DNA of 23,616 nucleotides from JANOXC01 sp031418215 (GTDB lineage Bacteria > Bacteroidota > Bacteroidia > AKYH767-A > OLB10): positions 1-23,616 of the forward strand of contig JANOXC010000092.1 in the NCBI GenBank assembly GCA_031418215.1. The letters are read 5' to 3'. The number at the start of each line of letters is the position of its first letter. Within the stretch, counting starts at the first letter, position 1. The notes under the pieces are model-generated. The model was not told the DNA's origin. It saw only the letters and a program-made list of their open reading frames with translations, and made no database searches. Position numbers and translations under genes: made by a program. Below, piece after piece: positions 9,018-15,750 of the stretch.

Positions 9018-9092
9018 GGGAGCATAGCTCAGCTGGTTCAGAGCATCTGCCTTACAAGCAGAGGGTCACAGGTTCGAACCCTGTTGCTCCCA
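9018..9092 (+). tRNA. tRNA-Val(UAC)
   Basis: A complete cloverleaf: acceptor GGGAGCA/TGCTCCC, D-stem GCTC/GAGC, anticodon stem TCTGC/GCAGA with loop CTTACAA (TAC at 9053-9055), T-arm ACAGG-TTCGAAC-CCTGT and discriminator A. CCA is not encoded. It is the third member, and the only intact one, of an 87-bp-spaced series whose first two members are modified. Confidence 0.96.
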
Positions 9093-9095
9093 CAA

Positions 9096-9124
9096 AAAAG
9101 CCGAATATGTTTTCGGCTTTTTTT
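9096..9124 (+). terminator. Intrinsic terminator after tRNA-Val
   Basis: A 10-bp stem AAAAGCCGAA / TTCGGCTTTT (9096-9105 and 9112-9121) with a 6-nt loop, running into T-rich sequence. It separates the intact tRNA from the GIY-YIG gene that starts 15 bases further on. Confidence 0.85.
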
Positions 9125-9138
9125 ATTTTAGCAGTACC

Positions 9139-9387
9139 ATGTCTGCAAATTTTTATATCCTTTTTTCTAATGGCTTAAACAAGTATTATGTTGGATATAC
9201 TGCCGATGATTTACAAGATCGCTTAAGGCGACACAATACAAATCACAGAGGATTTACCGGAAACAAAGCTGATTGGGTTATTGTCTTTTCGGAAAAACAT
9301 GAATCCAAATCATCAGCCTATGCCCGGGAAAGACAGGTTAAATCGTGGAAAAGCAAAAAACTTATTGAACTGCTCATCAAATCATGA
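9139..9387 (+). CDS. Small GIY-YIG nuclease domain protein
   Basis: An 82-residue stand-alone GIY-YIG domain similar in size to the UvrC-like/YhbQ-type proteins. The two signature strands are visible as YIL (residues 6-8) and YVG (17-19, in YYVGYT). They are followed by the helix with the catalytic Arg (DDLQDRLRRHN, probably Arg28) and the metal-binding Glu64 in ARERQVKSWKSKKL. These residues support an active metal-dependent nuclease that cuts DNA. Such small proteins are common in Bacteroidota and mostly uncharacterised. This gene sits between an intact tRNA-Val and a truncated tRNA-Val copy; its stop codon is three bases before that copy. The context suggests it could be the nuclease of a tRNA-targeting mobile unit (inference). 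A DNA-repair role is the alternative. Confidence 0.9.
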   Translation: MSANFYILFSNGLNKYYVGYTADDLQDRLRRHNTNHRGFTGNKADWVIVFSEKHESKSSAYARERQVKSWKSKKLIELLIKS

Positions 9388-9390
9388 ATT

Positions 9391-9450
9391 GCTGGTTCAG
9401 AGCATCCCGACTAGTCGGGAGGGTCACAGGTTCGAACCCTGTTGCTCCCA
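9391..9450 (+). pseudogene. Truncated tRNA-Val copy with palindromic anticodon arm
   Basis: The first 13 bases of the tRNA are missing. The copy starts in the D-loop (GCTGGTTCAGAGCA), then has TCCCGACTAGTCGGGA (9405-9420, a perfect 16-bp palindrome) in place of the anticodon arm, followed by the intact variable region, T-arm and acceptor 3' strand ending in CCCA. It cannot form a tRNA. It is complementary in content to the two 5'-part copies at 8844-9017: they keep the 5' side, this one keeps the 3' side. Confidence 0.9.
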
Positions 9451-9471
9451 CAGATTGAATACCAATACTAT

Positions 9472-9499
9472 AGACGACTTTAATGAGTCGTCTTTTTTT
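9472..9499 (+). terminator. Intrinsic terminator after the truncated tRNA-Val copy
   Basis: An 8-bp stem AGACGACT / AGTCGTCT (9472-9479 and 9486-9493) followed by a T run. It may be the original terminator of the tRNA-Val gene before the region was rearranged (inference). The rest of the 9451-9640 stretch shows no gene or other clear signal. Confidence 0.75.
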
Positions 9500-9640
9500 G
9501 TGGTTTACTTTTGGTGTTCCGAAATCGCCAACTTCTTGTAGCTGCAAACCGATAGCCACAATGCATAAAAAATGAAAATGCAACCATATAATTCAACAAC
9601 ACGACTTTTAACTTTATTGGTAACGAAACAATCAACTGCA

Positions 9641-9736
9641 ATGCAAAAATCCATTCTCATACTGACAGTTTCCTTGATGACATTTACTTTCTGCTACTCG
9701 CAAACCTTTATCAGTGGGGGAATATTCATTAACTAG
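9641..9736 (+). pseudogene. N-terminal fragment of a secreted (probably T9SS) protein
   Basis: A 31-codon reading frame MQKSILILTVSLMTFTFC followed by YSQTFISGGIFIN and a TAG stop. It is a clean signal peptide with a cleavage site after YSQ and only ten residues of mature protein. The QTFISGGI start is common at the mature N-terminus of large Bacteroidota surface proteins. No continuation is seen before the serine hydrolase gene. It is best read as the cut-off 5' end of a surface-protein gene, possibly the same one whose 3' end remains at 11338-12390 (inference). A free-standing 31-residue peptide is the less likely alternative. Confidence 0.55.
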
Positions 9737-9795
9737 TTTTTACATCCTTGCTTTAATTTGCTATTTATTTTCGCTACTGACATATAATAAAAACA

Positions 9796-11307
9796 ATGAC
9801 AATGAAAAATATAATCCTACTCTCAATTGTAATCAGTTTGACAACTGCTTGTTCAAATAACAGCAAAACGGGCAATTCCGATAACTCAACAAGTAGTGCT
9901 CTAGTCAACAACGATACCTATAAGTTAATTAACAACTACCTTGCAAAACTTACCAACGAGAAAAATTTCTCTGGCGGACTTCTTATCGTAAAAGATGGAA
10001 AAAAAATCTTTAGCAAAGGTTACGGCTGGGCAGACAAGGACAAGAAAATTCCATTCACAACAAGCACATTAGCATCTATCGGTAGTATAACCAAAGCATT
10101 TACAGCTACTGCTATTATGAAGTTAGTGGAGCAAAATAAATTATCACTTGACGACCAACTAAAAAAATATTTTCCAACTATTCCTGGCGATAAAGCAGAC
10201 ATTACAATTCATCAATTACTCACACATTCATCGGGCTTTCACGAGTTTCTAAAACAAGACGGTGGCGATTACGAAAAAATAAATACGAAAGAATTTTTAA
10301 AACGGGCATTTGCAGAAAAATTAGCATTTAAACCGGGAGAGAAAGCAGTTTACACCAATGTTGGATTTAGTATTTTAGGAATAATCATTGAACAAGTTTC
10401 GGGGCTTGATTATGAAGTTTATTTAAGGAAAAATCTTTTTGAACCGAATGGAATAAAAACTATCGGGTATCATTATCCAGTTGTTACCAATGACACAATT
10501 GCAATAGGTTATCAAAACGGAAATATTTGGGGGACGCATCAACAACATTTTGAAAAAGCAGGCGGTGGACCTTATTGGAACTTAAAAGCAAACGGTGGTT
10601 TAGAAGCTTCGTTAGATGAAATGTTTTTATGGGTAAATAGCTTTACAAATCATACTATCCTTAGTGAACCAACCATTCAAAAAATGTTTAATTCACATAT
10701 TGTTGAAGAAGGAATGGATGGACATTATTATTTTGGTTATGGTTGCAATATTTCAAAAAGTAGAAGAAATACAAAAGTGGTTGACAATGGCGGTAGCAAC
10801 GGAATTTATTTTGCACGCATTGTTCGTTTACCCGAAGAAGGACTTGTTTTTTACATGGTAACCAACGAAAGTTCAATTAATACAAATATGGTTTTACCAA
10901 ACATTTCTCAACTTTATTTTCAAGGAAAAATTGAGCAAGACGCTATTACAATGCAACCAAAATTTGAGAATAAACTTTCAAAACAGATATACGACATCCT
11001 TGAAAAGCCAGCGACTGCAGACTTAGAAAACGAATTGACTAAAGTAAATATAAAGATTGAAGACGATATGGTCTTACTTGAAGTTGGTCAAAGGCTTATG
11101 CAAGAAAAGAAAAATGACAAAGCATTAATTCTCTATAAATTCTATACTAAATCTTTTCCAAACATTGTCGTTGCTTGGAACGACAAAGGGGACATATATC
11201 AATTGCTAAGCAACAAGGACGAGGCAATCAAGTGTTATAAACAAGCATTAAAAATACGTCCAGAAAATCCAAGAGCAAAAGAATCACTTGACAAACTGAC
11301 GAATTAA
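9796..11307 (+). CDS. Beta-lactamase-family serine hydrolase lipoprotein with C-terminal TPR
   Basis: A 503-residue class C beta-lactamase/DD-peptidase-like (S12-type) serine hydrolase. The N-terminus is a lipoprotein signal with lipobox LTTAC; Met3 (9802) is an equally good start. Catalytic motifs are SITK at residues 97-100 (nucleophile Ser97, Lys100) and YTN at 186-188. The third motif, often HxG in this family, appears here as VDNGGSNG around 329-336, with Asn where His is frequent. The C-terminus (about 434-503) contains TPR-like helices (AWNDKGDIYQLLSNKDEAIKCY, then ALKIRPENPRAKE). The protein may act on peptidoglycan peptides, D-amino-acid peptides or esters; resistance to beta-lactams cannot be inferred. 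It lies between two fragments of secreted-protein sequence and may have arrived by insertion. Confidence 0.88.
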   Translation: MTMKNIILLSIVISLTTACSNNSKTGNSDNSTSSALVNNDTYKLINNYLAKLTNEKNFSGGLLIVKDGKKIFSKGYGWADKDKKIPFTTSTLASIGSITKAFTATAIMKLVEQNKLSLDDQLKKYFPTIPGDKADITIHQLLTHSSGFHEFLKQDGGDYEKINTKEFLKRAFAEKLAFKPGEKAVYTNVGFSILGIIIEQVSGLDYEVYLRKNLFEPNGIKTIGYHYPVVTNDTIAIGYQNGNIWGTHQQHFEKAGGGPYWNLKANGGLEASLDEMFLWVNSFTNHTILSEPTIQKMFNSHIVEEGMDGHYYFGYGCNISKSRRNTKVVDNGGSNGIYFARIVRLPEEGLVFYMVTNESSINTNMVLPNISQLYFQGKIEQDAITMQPKFENKLSKQIYDILEKPATADLENELTKVNIKIEDDMVLLEVGQRLMQEKKNDKALILYKFYTKSFPNIVVAWNDKGDIYQLLSNKDEAIKCYKQALKIRPENPRAKESLDKLTN

Positions 11308-11310
11308 AAC

Positions 11311-11366
11311 CAGCCGCTAACAGCGGTTTATCAAAAAGTGGCGGTTCAGTGTTCCGCTGACACATT
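11311..11366 (+). repeat. Hairpin-rich sequence after the serine hydrolase gene
   Basis: A perfect 5-bp hairpin CCGCT-AAC-AGCGG starts four bases after the hydrolase stop. A second pairing follows: GCGG (11341-11344) with CCGC (about 11354-11357). There is no T run, so it is not a standard terminator. Dense short inverted repeats directly after a laterally acquired-looking gene recall integron cassette recombination sites, but the canonical attC core boxes are not clearly present. Confidence 0.4.
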
Positions 11367-12390
11367 TGTGGTTAATCATATGACTCCAACTTCCGGTGGC
11401 TTAATTACTGGAACCAACAGTATCAGTGTAATGATCGATAGCAGCTTTAATTTAGGTTTTATTAAAGTGCATGGAGTAAATAGCTGCGGCGATGGAGGAG
11501 ACAGTCCATTATTTTATGCTTCTACTTCTGCATTCACTCACATACCTTCAACACCAGCGCCGATTAACTGGCTTAAAGGTACAGTATATGGATATTGCAC
11601 CGGCAACACTTATGTATTTTCCACCTCCTCAAATAGCAATGCAGAATGTTTTCAATGGTCAACTACAGCAGGAACTATTATTGACGGGCAAGGAACAAAT
11701 ACTGTGACAATTACAATCAATAATCCGCAAACAAGATGTGTCCTAACGGTAACAGCATCCAATTGCGTTGGAATAAGCGGAGTAAGAAAACTTTCCATCA
11801 GTTCTGTTTTACCTGCGTCGACAATGAATGGTGCTGCATCAGTTTGCAAGAATATTAACCCATTGCAAATGTATTCAGTTGCATCTGTTGGAAATCCAAC
11901 TTCTTACAACTGGTCATCAACAACACCATCAATCAAGTTCTTAGACGGTGGTGCTCCAATAAATCCACTGAATACCATTGCTACGAGTGTATCAGTTGAT
12001 TTCTCTGCTGTTCCAATTGGCAAACGGAATGTTCGAGTCACTGCAAATAATAATTGCGGAAGAAGTGCAATAAGAACAAAGTCCGTTTTGGTAAGTAATA
12101 ATTGTTTGAGTATAGGCAATGAAGTATCAGCTGAAGGCAAGACTGATATAATCGTTTTTCCAAATCCTGTGCATGATATAATAACTGTTTATTTTGACTC
12201 TGCAATAGAAGGAAACTATAAATTAAGATTAACCGATATAACCGGAAGAATTGATATTGCTAAAAAGGGACTCGCATTGGAAGGTTCAAGTGAAAATTCT
12301 TTCAATTTGGAAGCGATTAATCCGGGAATCTGTTCATTGACTTTAGTGCAAAACAATACAATACGTCAAATAAGAATTATAAAAGAGTAA
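11338..12390 (+). pseudogene. C-terminal fragment of a T9SS-secreted PKD/Ig-like protein
   Basis: An open frame of 350 codons whose GTG start (11338) lies inside the hairpin-rich sequence and gives no signal peptide. The frame is in phase with the upstream hydrolase stop codon and runs on. From about position 11393 it has PKD-like beta-domain sequence (LITGTNSISVMID, then GFIKVHGVNSCG), then two further Ig/PKD-like modules rich in Cys and Asn. It ends with a type A T9SS sorting domain (IVFPNPVHDIITVYF through IRIIKE). A secreted T9SS cargo without a signal peptide should not be exported, so this is most likely the 3' remainder of a larger gene. The 5' remnant may be the fragment at 9641-9736. 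A strong terminator follows at 12415. Confidence 0.75.
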
Positions 12391-12414
12391 ATAAAAAATT
12401 GCGATTTTCATAGT

Positions 12415-12445
12415 AAGGCTGCTCTCTATTGAGCAGCCTTTTTTC
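12415..12445 (+). terminator. Intrinsic terminator after the T9SS fragment
   Basis: A perfect 10-bp stem AAGGCTGCTC / GAGCAGCCTT (12415-12424 and 12431-12440) with a 6-nt loop and a T run. It isolates the fragment from the sigma-factor operon downstream. Confidence 0.9.
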
Positions 12446-12542
12446 TTATCAATTCATTAATTTGATTTAATTTCATAAGTTTCACGTTAACTTTTGAATT
12501 TGAGTGTTTTCATATTCTTGTAGTGAATTCTATCAATATTTA

Positions 12543-12572
12543 TTTAAACCTTTACCGACCGGAATATATTTG
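12543..12572 (+). promoter_or_regulatory. Probable promoter of the ECF sigma-factor operon
   Basis: TATATTTG at 12565-12572 matches the Bacteroidota -7 element exactly. TTTA at 12543-12546, 18 nt upstream, is a near match to the -33 TTTG element. The predicted start is about 25 nt before the sigma gene. Confidence 0.6.
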
Positions 12573-12604
12573 CAAAACATTTCACCTTTTTATCATCCAA
12601 CTCA

Positions 12605-13177
12605 TTGAACGAATTACAACTAATATCACAACTGAAAGAAGGGCAGGAAGGTTCTTTCAAGATATTGGTTGAAGAGCAAAGTCGCAATGTCTATAATACC
12701 GCACTTGGCATCCTGCAAAACAAAGCCGATGCTGAAGACATCACACAAGAAGTTTTTATTGAGGTTTTTCGTTCAATTGGCAAGTTTAAAGGGGAGTCAA
12801 AGCTTTCCACTTGGATTTACCGCATTGCCGTTACCAAGTCATTGGAATTCCTTCGTAAAAAGAACCGGAGCAAACGCTTTGTGTTATTTCAGGTTAAAAC
12901 AGAGGATGTTGATCCAATTGAAGAAATTCCGTCTTTTCACCATCCGGGAGTCCAATTAGAGAATAAAGAAAGGGCTGCCATCCTCTTTGCCGCTTTGAAG
13001 AAATTGCCTGAAAACCAACGTACAGCCTTCATTCTGCATAAAATGGAAGATCTTCCTTATGCTGAAATAGCCACCATCCTCAATGTCACAGGTTCAGCTG
13101 TAGAATCATTGATGTTCAGAGCCAAACAAAATCTACAAAAGTTATTGGTAGATTATTATGAGAAAAATGAAAAATAA
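12605..13177 (+). CDS. ECF (sigma-70 family) RNA polymerase sigma factor
   Basis: A 190-residue extracytoplasmic-function sigma factor. Region 2 runs from about residue 15 to 85, with the core-binding and -10 recognition segment NKADAEDITQEVFIEVFRSIGKF and STWIYRIAVTKSLEFLRKK. Region 4 runs from about 125 to 180 with the helix-turn-helix LPENQRTAFILHK, then PYAEIATILNVTGSAVESLMFRAK. The start must be TTG: there is no in-frame ATG between the upstream stop at 12545 and conserved region 2. The gene is first in a run of seven forward genes and directly precedes a short membrane protein, which is the usual position of an anti-sigma factor. It probably controls this copper-related cluster in response to an envelope signal (inference). 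Confidence 0.95.
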   Translation: MNELQLISQLKEGQEGSFKILVEEQSRNVYNTALGILQNKADAEDITQEVFIEVFRSIGKFKGESKLSTWIYRIAVTKSLEFLRKKNRSKRFVLFQVKTEDVDPIEEIPSFHHPGVQLENKERAAILFAALKKLPENQRTAFILHKMEDLPYAEIATILNVTGSAVESLMFRAKQNLQKLLVDYYEKNEK

Positions 13178-13224
13178 CAGCAAGTTTAATAGAGAATCAT
13201 CATCTAACTAAATACCTGAATAAA

Positions 13225-13509
13225 ATGGAAAATAAAGAATCGTGGGTAAAGGAAACATTGGCAAGCATGGATCACATGCAACAGGCCACGGTTTCCCCGC
13301 AATTGCAGCAGGCATTAATTGAACAGGCAACATCATTACGAAAATTAAGATCAATACGTCCTATCGCGAAATGGGCTGTTGCTGCTAGTATTGTTTTATT
13401 AGCTGGGTTTAATGTCATCTCCGTTATTCACTGCTCAAAGCCAACTCACGTGCAAAACGAGACCAACCCCGTGTATAAAGAATATTTTTCCTATATCAAT
13501 GAATTTTAA
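13225..13509 (+). CDS. Short single-pass membrane protein, candidate anti-sigma factor
   Basis: A 94-residue protein with a soluble N-terminal region of about 40 residues, rich in Gln and charged residues. One membrane helix follows (WAVAASIVLLAGFNVISVI, about residues 50-68), then a periplasmic tail of about 25 residues. It lies 47 bases after the sigma-factor gene and 8 bases before the Spy-like gene. The position and the cytoplasm-membrane-periplasm layout fit an anti-sigma factor, but it lacks a recognisable zinc anti-sigma motif (HxxxCxxC) and is short, so this is a proposal only. Cys70 and His69 (IHCSK) just outside the membrane could sense metal or redox state (inference). Confidence 0.7.
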   Translation: MENKESWVKETLASMDHMQQATVSPQLQQALIEQATSLRKLRSIRPIAKWAVAASIVLLAGFNVISVIHCSKPTHVQNETNPVYKEYFSYINEF

Positions 13510-13517
13510 CGGCAATT

Positions 13518-13982
13518 ATGATGGACAATTCTAAATTTTTAAAAACAGTCATCGTTGTTCTTTTAATCATCAACATCGGAACGCTTGCATTTATGTGGAA
13601 GCAGATGCCGGGGCATGGCATGCCTCCTCCGCCACAAGAAATTGGAAGATACCTGATGCATGAATTAAAGTTTACTGATGAGCAAGTCAAGCAATATGAG
13701 CAACTGCGCGAGGAACACAGGAATTCCATTGATCATTTAAGACGGCAAAGCAGGAATCTTCATGATGCTTTTTTTGATTTGCTGAGTGCATCACCCGTTG
13801 ACTCTAGTAAAGTCAATGAATTAGCCGATTCAATAGTATCCCTTCAAAAACAAATTGAAATATCAACATATTATCATTTTCAAAAAGTAAGAACACTCTG
13901 TACGCCTGAACAACAGCAGCAATTTGATAAAGTGATCAAAGATGCCTTAGCCATGATGGCGCCAAGACCTCCCGGAAGATAA
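13518..13982 (+). CDS. Spy/CpxP-like periplasmic metal- or stress-sensing protein
   Basis: A 154-residue protein anchored by an N-terminal membrane helix (TVIVVLLIINIGTLAFMW), with the rest in the periplasm. A Pro/Met/His-rich linker (QMPGHGMPPPPQE) is followed by long amphipathic helices with LKFTDEQVKQYEQLREEH, then a coiled-coil region, and LCTPEQQQQFDKVI. This arrangement is typical of the Spy/CpxP/CnrX-like group, which bind metals or unfolded proteins and often regulate ECF sigma or two-component systems. The Met/His-rich linker could bind copper (inference). A start at the adjacent second ATG (13521) is equally possible. Its place between the candidate anti-sigma gene and the multicopper oxidase suggests it is part of the sensing side of the cluster. 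Confidence 0.85.
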   Translation: MMDNSKFLKTVIVVLLIINIGTLAFMWKQMPGHGMPPPPQEIGRYLMHELKFTDEQVKQYEQLREEHRNSIDHLRRQSRNLHDAFFDLLSASPVDSSKVNELADSIVSLQKQIEISTYYHFQKVRTLCTPEQQQQFDKVIKDALAMMAPRPPGR

Positions 13983-14031
13983 ACGCTCAAAACAGTCAAC
14001 TATATATATTGAATCAAAACCTAAAACATCT

Positions 14032-15750
14032 ATGTGCAAAAAATTGTTCTTTATTTTTGCTTTCGTTTTATTGCAAAATAATCTAACAAACGCCCAATCT
14101 TATAACACACTTTGGATTCCCGATACTTTATCTGGCACCAATTTCAATCTTGCTTTAAAGGACACCTTTGCACAAATTGTTCCCGGCAATCAAACCATCA
14201 CGGCGGGAATCAACGGTAAATTTTGGGGGCCTACTTTATTTTTTAATAAAGGTGATACTGTTTATATGAACATTCACAATTATCTGAATGATTCCACAAC
14301 CATTCACTGGCATGGCTTTCATCTTCCTGCAGTGATGGACGGCGGGCCCCACCAAATAATTTCTCCTGGTACCATCTGGCAGCCCTATTGGAAGGTTACA
14401 AATAATGCATCAACTTATTGGTATCATCCGCATCTGCATGAAATGACAATGAGTCAAATCACAAAGGGGCTTGGCGGTTTAATTATTGTGCGCGATAGCA
14501 TAGAATCATCTCTGGCACTTCCACGTACTTATGGTGTTGATGATATTCCATTGGTGCTCACTGACAGAGATATCAATTCCTCCAACCAGTTTGTTGAAGT
14601 ACCTTATGGCGACAGTATGATGGTTAATGGAACGTTGCGTGCTCAATATTCTGTTCCGGCACAAATTGTTCGTTTCAGAATTCTGGATGCTGCTATTGAA
14701 AGATCCTATAATATAGGATTTAGTGATAACAGGAATTTCTCAGTGATTTGTTCTGATGGCGGACTATTGAATGCGCCGGTATCAGTGAACAGGTATTTAT
14801 TACATGCAGGAGAAAGAATTGAAATTCTTGTTGATTTCAATGGCCAATCAGGTCAATCATTTGATTTGAAAGCATACAATTCAACGCTATCAGGTTTTAT
14901 TGCCGGTGGAGAAAATTTTGTGAATGGGCCGTTTGGCAATTTCCTGGGTAAAAAAGATTTTACCATGTTGCACATTAATGTGGATGCACAAACCAATAAT
15001 CCAATTATTACCATTCCGAATTCATTAACAACAAATGTTTTGCTGAATGTTGCAAATGCTAATATCACAAGGAATCTCACCATTAGCGATAGCACAGGAT
15101 TACCAAATATACTTGGGCCAAATGCCTTCATCATTAATCACAAACTATTTAATATCAATTATAATGAATACCAGGTTCCAATTGGTAATACGGAGATCTG
15201 GCAAATAACCAGTTCCTCTGTTTTTGGGCATCCCTTTCATATACATGATGTGGAATTTAATATCATTTCAGTTAATGGTGTCGCTCCCGTAGCTGCTCAA
15301 GCCGGCTGGAAAGATGTTGTATTTATCCCCGGCAAAACCGGCAATACAAACACGGTGGTCAAGTTCATTGCAAAGTTTGAAGATTATGCCGACAGCATTC
15401 ATCCATTCATGTATCATTGTCATATCTCACTGCATGAAGATGAGGGTATGATGGGTCAATTTGTAGTTACCGGTGCTACAACCGGTTTAAACGAACAAAA
15501 CCAGCCGGCAGACTTTTCATTGTATCCTAATCCGGCAACAAATAAATTGTATATTTCTTTTGCTGAACCTTTCATGAAAGCTTATTATATAAAAATTAAT
15601 TCTGCTTTTGGGAAAACATTGTACATGTTGCCTCGTCCGCAATTGGAAAATGGAATTGATATCAGTAACTTAGCACCAGGCATTTATCTATTGGAGTTTA
15701 CCGATGAAAAGACCAAGCTAACTACAACAAAAAAATTCATTAAAGGATAA
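14032..15750 (+). CDS. Multicopper oxidase with T9SS sorting domain
   Basis: A 572-residue secreted multicopper oxidase of the CotA/CueO/bilirubin-oxidase type. It should couple one-electron oxidation of a substrate (Cu(I), Fe(II), Mn(II) or phenols) to reduction of O2 to water. All copper-binding motifs are present: HWHG (residues 92-95), HPHLH (132-136), HPFHIH (400-405) and HCHISLHEDEGM (462-473) with Cys463, His468 and Met473 for the type 1 copper. The signal peptide ends at about TNAQS. Residues 494-572 are a type A T9SS sorting domain (SLYPNPATNKLY, then LAPGIYLLEF), so the enzyme is expected at the cell surface. Its stop overlaps the next start by one base (TAATG), which indicates translational coupling. 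Substrate cannot be determined. Confidence 0.95.
   Translation: MCKKLFFIFAFVLLQNNLTNAQSYNTLWIPDTLSGTNFNLALKDTFAQIVPGNQTITAGINGKFWGPTLFFNKGDTVYMNIHNYLNDSTTIHWHGFHLPAVMDGGPHQIISPGTIWQPYWKVTNNASTYWYHPHLHEMTMSQITKGLGGLIIVRDSIESSLALPRTYGVDDIPLVLTDRDINSSNQFVEVPYGDSMMVNGTLRAQYSVPAQIVRFRILDAAIERSYNIGFSDNRNFSVICSDGGLLNAPVSVNRYLLHAGERIEILVDFNGQSGQSFDLKAYNSTLSGFIAGGENFVNGPFGNFLGKKDFTMLHINVDAQTNNPIITIPNSLTTNVLLNVANANITRNLTISDSTGLPNILGPNAFIINHKLFNINYNEYQVPIGNTEIWQITSSSVFGHPFHIHDVEFNIISVNGVAPVAAQAGWKDVVFIPGKTGNTNTVVKFIAKFEDYADSIHPFMYHCHISLHEDEGMMGQFVVTGATTGLNEQNQPADFSLYPNPATNKLYISFAEPFMKAYYIKINSAFGKTLYMLPRPQLENGIDISNLAPGIYLLEFTDEKTKLTTTKKFIKG

Noticed and set aside
8844..9092. Three 87-bp-spaced copies read as three functional tRNA genes
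   Set aside because: The first two lack a proper 7-nt anticodon loop and the T-loop and acceptor 3' strand; only the third folds as a complete tRNA.
8872..9420. A group I intron in the tRNA-Val anticodon loop
   Set aside because: The intact copy has no intron, and the material between the tRNA parts contains a full tRNA, a terminator and the GIY-YIG gene but no recognisable intron core.
11338..11340. GTG start for a complete T9SS protein gene
   Set aside because: The product would have no signal peptide, and the start lies in hairpin-rich sequence directly after the hydrolase gene, so the frame is treated as a fragment.
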